DNA of 8,088 bases from contig JAFUJS010000031.1 of NCBI GenBank assembly GCA_017468115.1, forward strand, positions 1 to 8,088, given 5' to 3'. The notes below the pieces were generated by a model. That model was not told the DNA's origin. It worked only from the letters and a program-made list of their open reading frames with translations, and made no database searches. Positions 7,282-8,088 of the stretch are shown here, one piece after another. Position numbers and translations under genes: made by a program. Positions within the stretch are counted from its first letter, which is position 1, and each line of letters starts with the position of its first letter. The DNA is from Clostridia bacterium. GTDB lineage: Bacteria; Bacillota_A; Clostridia; Oscillospirales; CAG-272.

Positions 7282-7348
7282 TTTAAGCCTCAAATAAATT
7301 GTATAGCTTTAATGCTTTGCAAAAGCAAAAGCGCTATCCTCTTTCTTA

Positions 7349-7378
7349 ATTTTACCACTTGCCACATCTTCTTGTCAA
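7349..7378 (-). promoter_or_regulatory. Sigma-A type promoter of the GH2 gene
   Basis: Read on the minus strand: TTGACA (7378-7373), an 18-base spacer, and TAAAAT (7354-7349) preceded by TGG. Predicted start is near 7342, giving a leader of about 60 bases. The leader holds a small inverted repeat (GCTTT / AAAGC arms, 7314-7326) that might be a protein site or a weak hairpin. GAGG at 7291-7288 is the ribosome binding site. Confidence 0.82.
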
Positions 7379-7382
7379 TATA

Positions 7383-7600
7383 AATCCCGACCAAAAAACT
7401 GCTACGGAATAATCCATCCACACTATGACAAAATGCGGAGATGACTTCGCAAAAGGTTGCTCGTAACACTTCCTGCGCCTCAAATTAGCGAGCTATTTTC
7501 GGCTTAGTCGCTAGGCGCACTCCATTCAAGCAGAGCTTGAAGCGAAGCTCTCACACCGCACACGGACCAAAAGAAAAAAGCGAAAACAGCATAACGCACA
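7383..7600. repeat. Structured noncoding stretch, probable interspersed repeat
   Basis: About 220 bases without a convincing ORF. Visible foldbacks: GCGCC (7475-7479) with GGCGC (7514-7518), continued after a 6-base bulge by TAGCGA (7486-7491) with TCGCTA (7508-7513); a perfect 7-bp hairpin TTCAAGC-AGA-GCTTGAA (7525-7541); and a competing 6-bp hairpin GAGCTT/AAGCTC (7533-7550) that shares GCTT with it. Conceptual minus-strand translations (for example VRVRCESFASSSA, GVRLATKPKIAR and EVLRATFCEVISAF) look familiar to me from short over-predicted 'hypothetical proteins' in gut Firmicute genomes; these frames are interrupted by stops. That is recollection, not a search, and suggests a dispersed repeat family. 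It is G+C-richer than the flanks. No terminal repeats, transposase or target duplication seen. Confidence 0.5.
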
Positions 7601-7601
7601 G

Positions 7602-7630
7602 AGGGCTGACAGTTTTCTTCTGTCAGCCCT
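7602..7630. other. Strong hairpin upstream of the FAD dehydrogenase promoter
   Basis: AGGGCTGACAG pairs perfectly with CTGTCAGCCCT (11 bp) around a 7-base TTTTCTT loop. The following bases are TATATCTTTG, only a weak U-tract, so termination on the plus strand is possible but not clear; on the minus strand no T-run follows. It might end transcription arising from the repeat region, or be the outer border of that element. Confidence 0.55.
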
Positions 7631-7645
7631 TATATCTTTGAACGG

Positions 7646-7674
7646 TTGAAATATTCATGGAAATATGATATAAT
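7646..7674 (+). promoter_or_regulatory. Sigma-A type promoter of the FAD-dependent dehydrogenase gene
   Basis: TTGAAA (7646-7651), 17-base spacer, TATAAT (7669-7674) preceded by TGA. The same hexamers, spacer length and extended -10 occur in the lipoprotein promoter at 3755-3783. Predicted start is near 7681, and AAGGAGG (7692-7698) lies 7 bases before the ATG at 7706. Confidence 0.87.
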
Positions 7675-7705
7675 AAACAGAGTGAGCAAACAAGGAGGAA
7701 TTTTT

Positions 7706-8088
7706 ATGAATTACGATATAATTATTATTGGTGCCGGACCGGGCGGTATTTTTTCCGCATACGAATTAAGTACACAAAGACCTGACCTTAAAATTGCTGT
7801 TTTCGAAGCCGGACACGCTTTGAATAAGCGCAAATGTCCTATCGATGGAGAAAAGATTAAAACTTGTATTGGTTGCAAGTGCTGTTCCATTATGAGCGGA
7901 TTTGGTGGCGCGGGTGCATTTTCTGATGGAAAATACAACATTACAAATGATTTCGGCGGTACGTTGCACGAGTATATCGGAAAAAAGAAAGCACTCGACC
8001 TTATGAAATACGTTGATGAGATCAATATGCGTTATGGGGGCAAAGGCACAAAACTTTATACTACGGCAGGCTCGGCGTTCAGCACTGA
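7706..8088 (+). CDS. FAD-dependent dehydrogenase, COG2509-like (3' end outside window)
   Basis: The frame stays open to the window edge, giving 127 complete codons. The N-terminus is a Rossmann nucleotide-binding fold: DIIIIGAGPGG with Gly9, Gly11 and Gly14 forming GxGxxG, and the strand-2 acidic residue in VFEAG (Glu34), which binds the FAD ribose. Next come Cys44 (KRKCP) and the cluster Cys54, Cys57, Cys59, Cys60 before SGFGGAGAFSDGK (64-76). This KRKCP...C..C.CC...SGFGGAGAFSDGK arrangement is typical of the uncharacterised FAD-dependent dehydrogenases of COG2509, soluble proteins of about 450-540 residues. The cysteines may be redox-active or bind a metal or Fe-S centre; that is inference. 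The ATG has an ideal AAGGAGG site and its own promoter. Nothing links it functionally to the glycosidases. Substrate unknown. Confidence 0.87.
   Translation, partial: MNYDIIIIGAGPGGIFSAYELSTQRPDLKIAVFEAGHALNKRKCPIDGEKIKTCIGCKCCSIMSGFGGAGAFSDGKYNITNDFGGTLHEYIGKKKALDLMKYVDEINMRYGGKGTKLYTTAGSAFST

Noticed and set aside
7282..7293. TTG at 7293 as the GH2 start (four extra residues)
   Set aside because: The ATG at 7281 has GAGG at ideal spacing, and GH2 enzymes typically begin close to the LNGIW segment; the TTG has no ribosome binding site of its own.
7314..7340. Possible CcpA catabolite-repression (cre) site in the GH2 leader
   Set aside because: AAAAGCGCTAT partly resembles a cre core, but the TG start and the right half do not match on either strand; too weak to call.
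7003..7383. Plus-strand 126-codon frame across the GH2 5' end and promoter
   Set aside because: It overlaps the GH2 coding region and its promoter, lacks an RBS, and the peptide has no recognisable features; it is a shadow frame.
7423..7600. Riboswitch, CRISPR array or tRNA in the divergent intergenic region
   Set aside because: No repeat-spacer periodicity, no cloverleaf and no riboswitch core that I recognise; the stretch is upstream of both promoters' transcript starts and so outside both predicted leaders.

Overview
The window looks like a chromosomal segment of an anaerobic, low-to-moderate G+C Firmicute, most likely a gut-associated clostridium (Oscillospirales/Christensenellales-like). 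The basis is the strong GGAGG-type ribosome binding sites, consensus sigma-A promoters with extended -10 boxes, A/U-flanked intrinsic terminators, a secreted protein with clostridial 'double CxxC' repeats, a lipobox lipoprotein fragment with an InlB/Flg_new-type repeat, and intracellular glycoside hydrolases. This placement is inference; there is no rRNA or other phylogenetic marker.

Layout, left to right. (1) 1-1779 (+): the 3' part of a large secreted protein, five Cys-rich repeats followed by four beta-sandwich-like repeats, ending in a strong terminator. (2) 1873-3588 (+): a GH36-type alpha-galactosidase with its own promoter and terminator. (3) 3755-4025 (+): a good promoter, a 16-bp palindrome and a strong RBS in front of a 68-codon lipoprotein that stops in the middle of a recognisable repeat domain, probably the 5' remnant of a larger gene. 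(4) 4081-5127 (+): an amidohydrolase-2 family TIM-barrel hydrolase whose -35 box overlaps the stop codon of the remnant. (5) 5155-7281 (-): a GH2 glycosidase convergent with the amidohydrolase; the two share one bidirectional terminator. (6) 7282-7705: a divergent intergenic region with the GH2 promoter, about 220 bp of structured noncoding sequence that looks like an interspersed repeat, a strong hairpin, and the promoter of the next gene. (7) 7706 to the window end (+): the N-terminal third or less of a COG2509-like FAD-dependent dehydrogenase.

How the genes relate. The three enzymes (GH36, amidohydrolase, GH2) lack signal peptides and should be cytoplasmic. They would fit breakdown of imported galactosides or other plant or host glycans, but each has its own promoter and terminator and no transporter or regulator gene is in the window, so this is not an operon. 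The GH36, amidohydrolase and GH2 promoters share an extended -10 of the form TGGTA(A/C)AAT. No new defence, mobile or biosynthetic system was found. The items most worth checking are the structured repeat at 7383-7600, the truncated lipoprotein fused to a promoter, and the uncharacterised C-terminal region of the GH2 enzyme.
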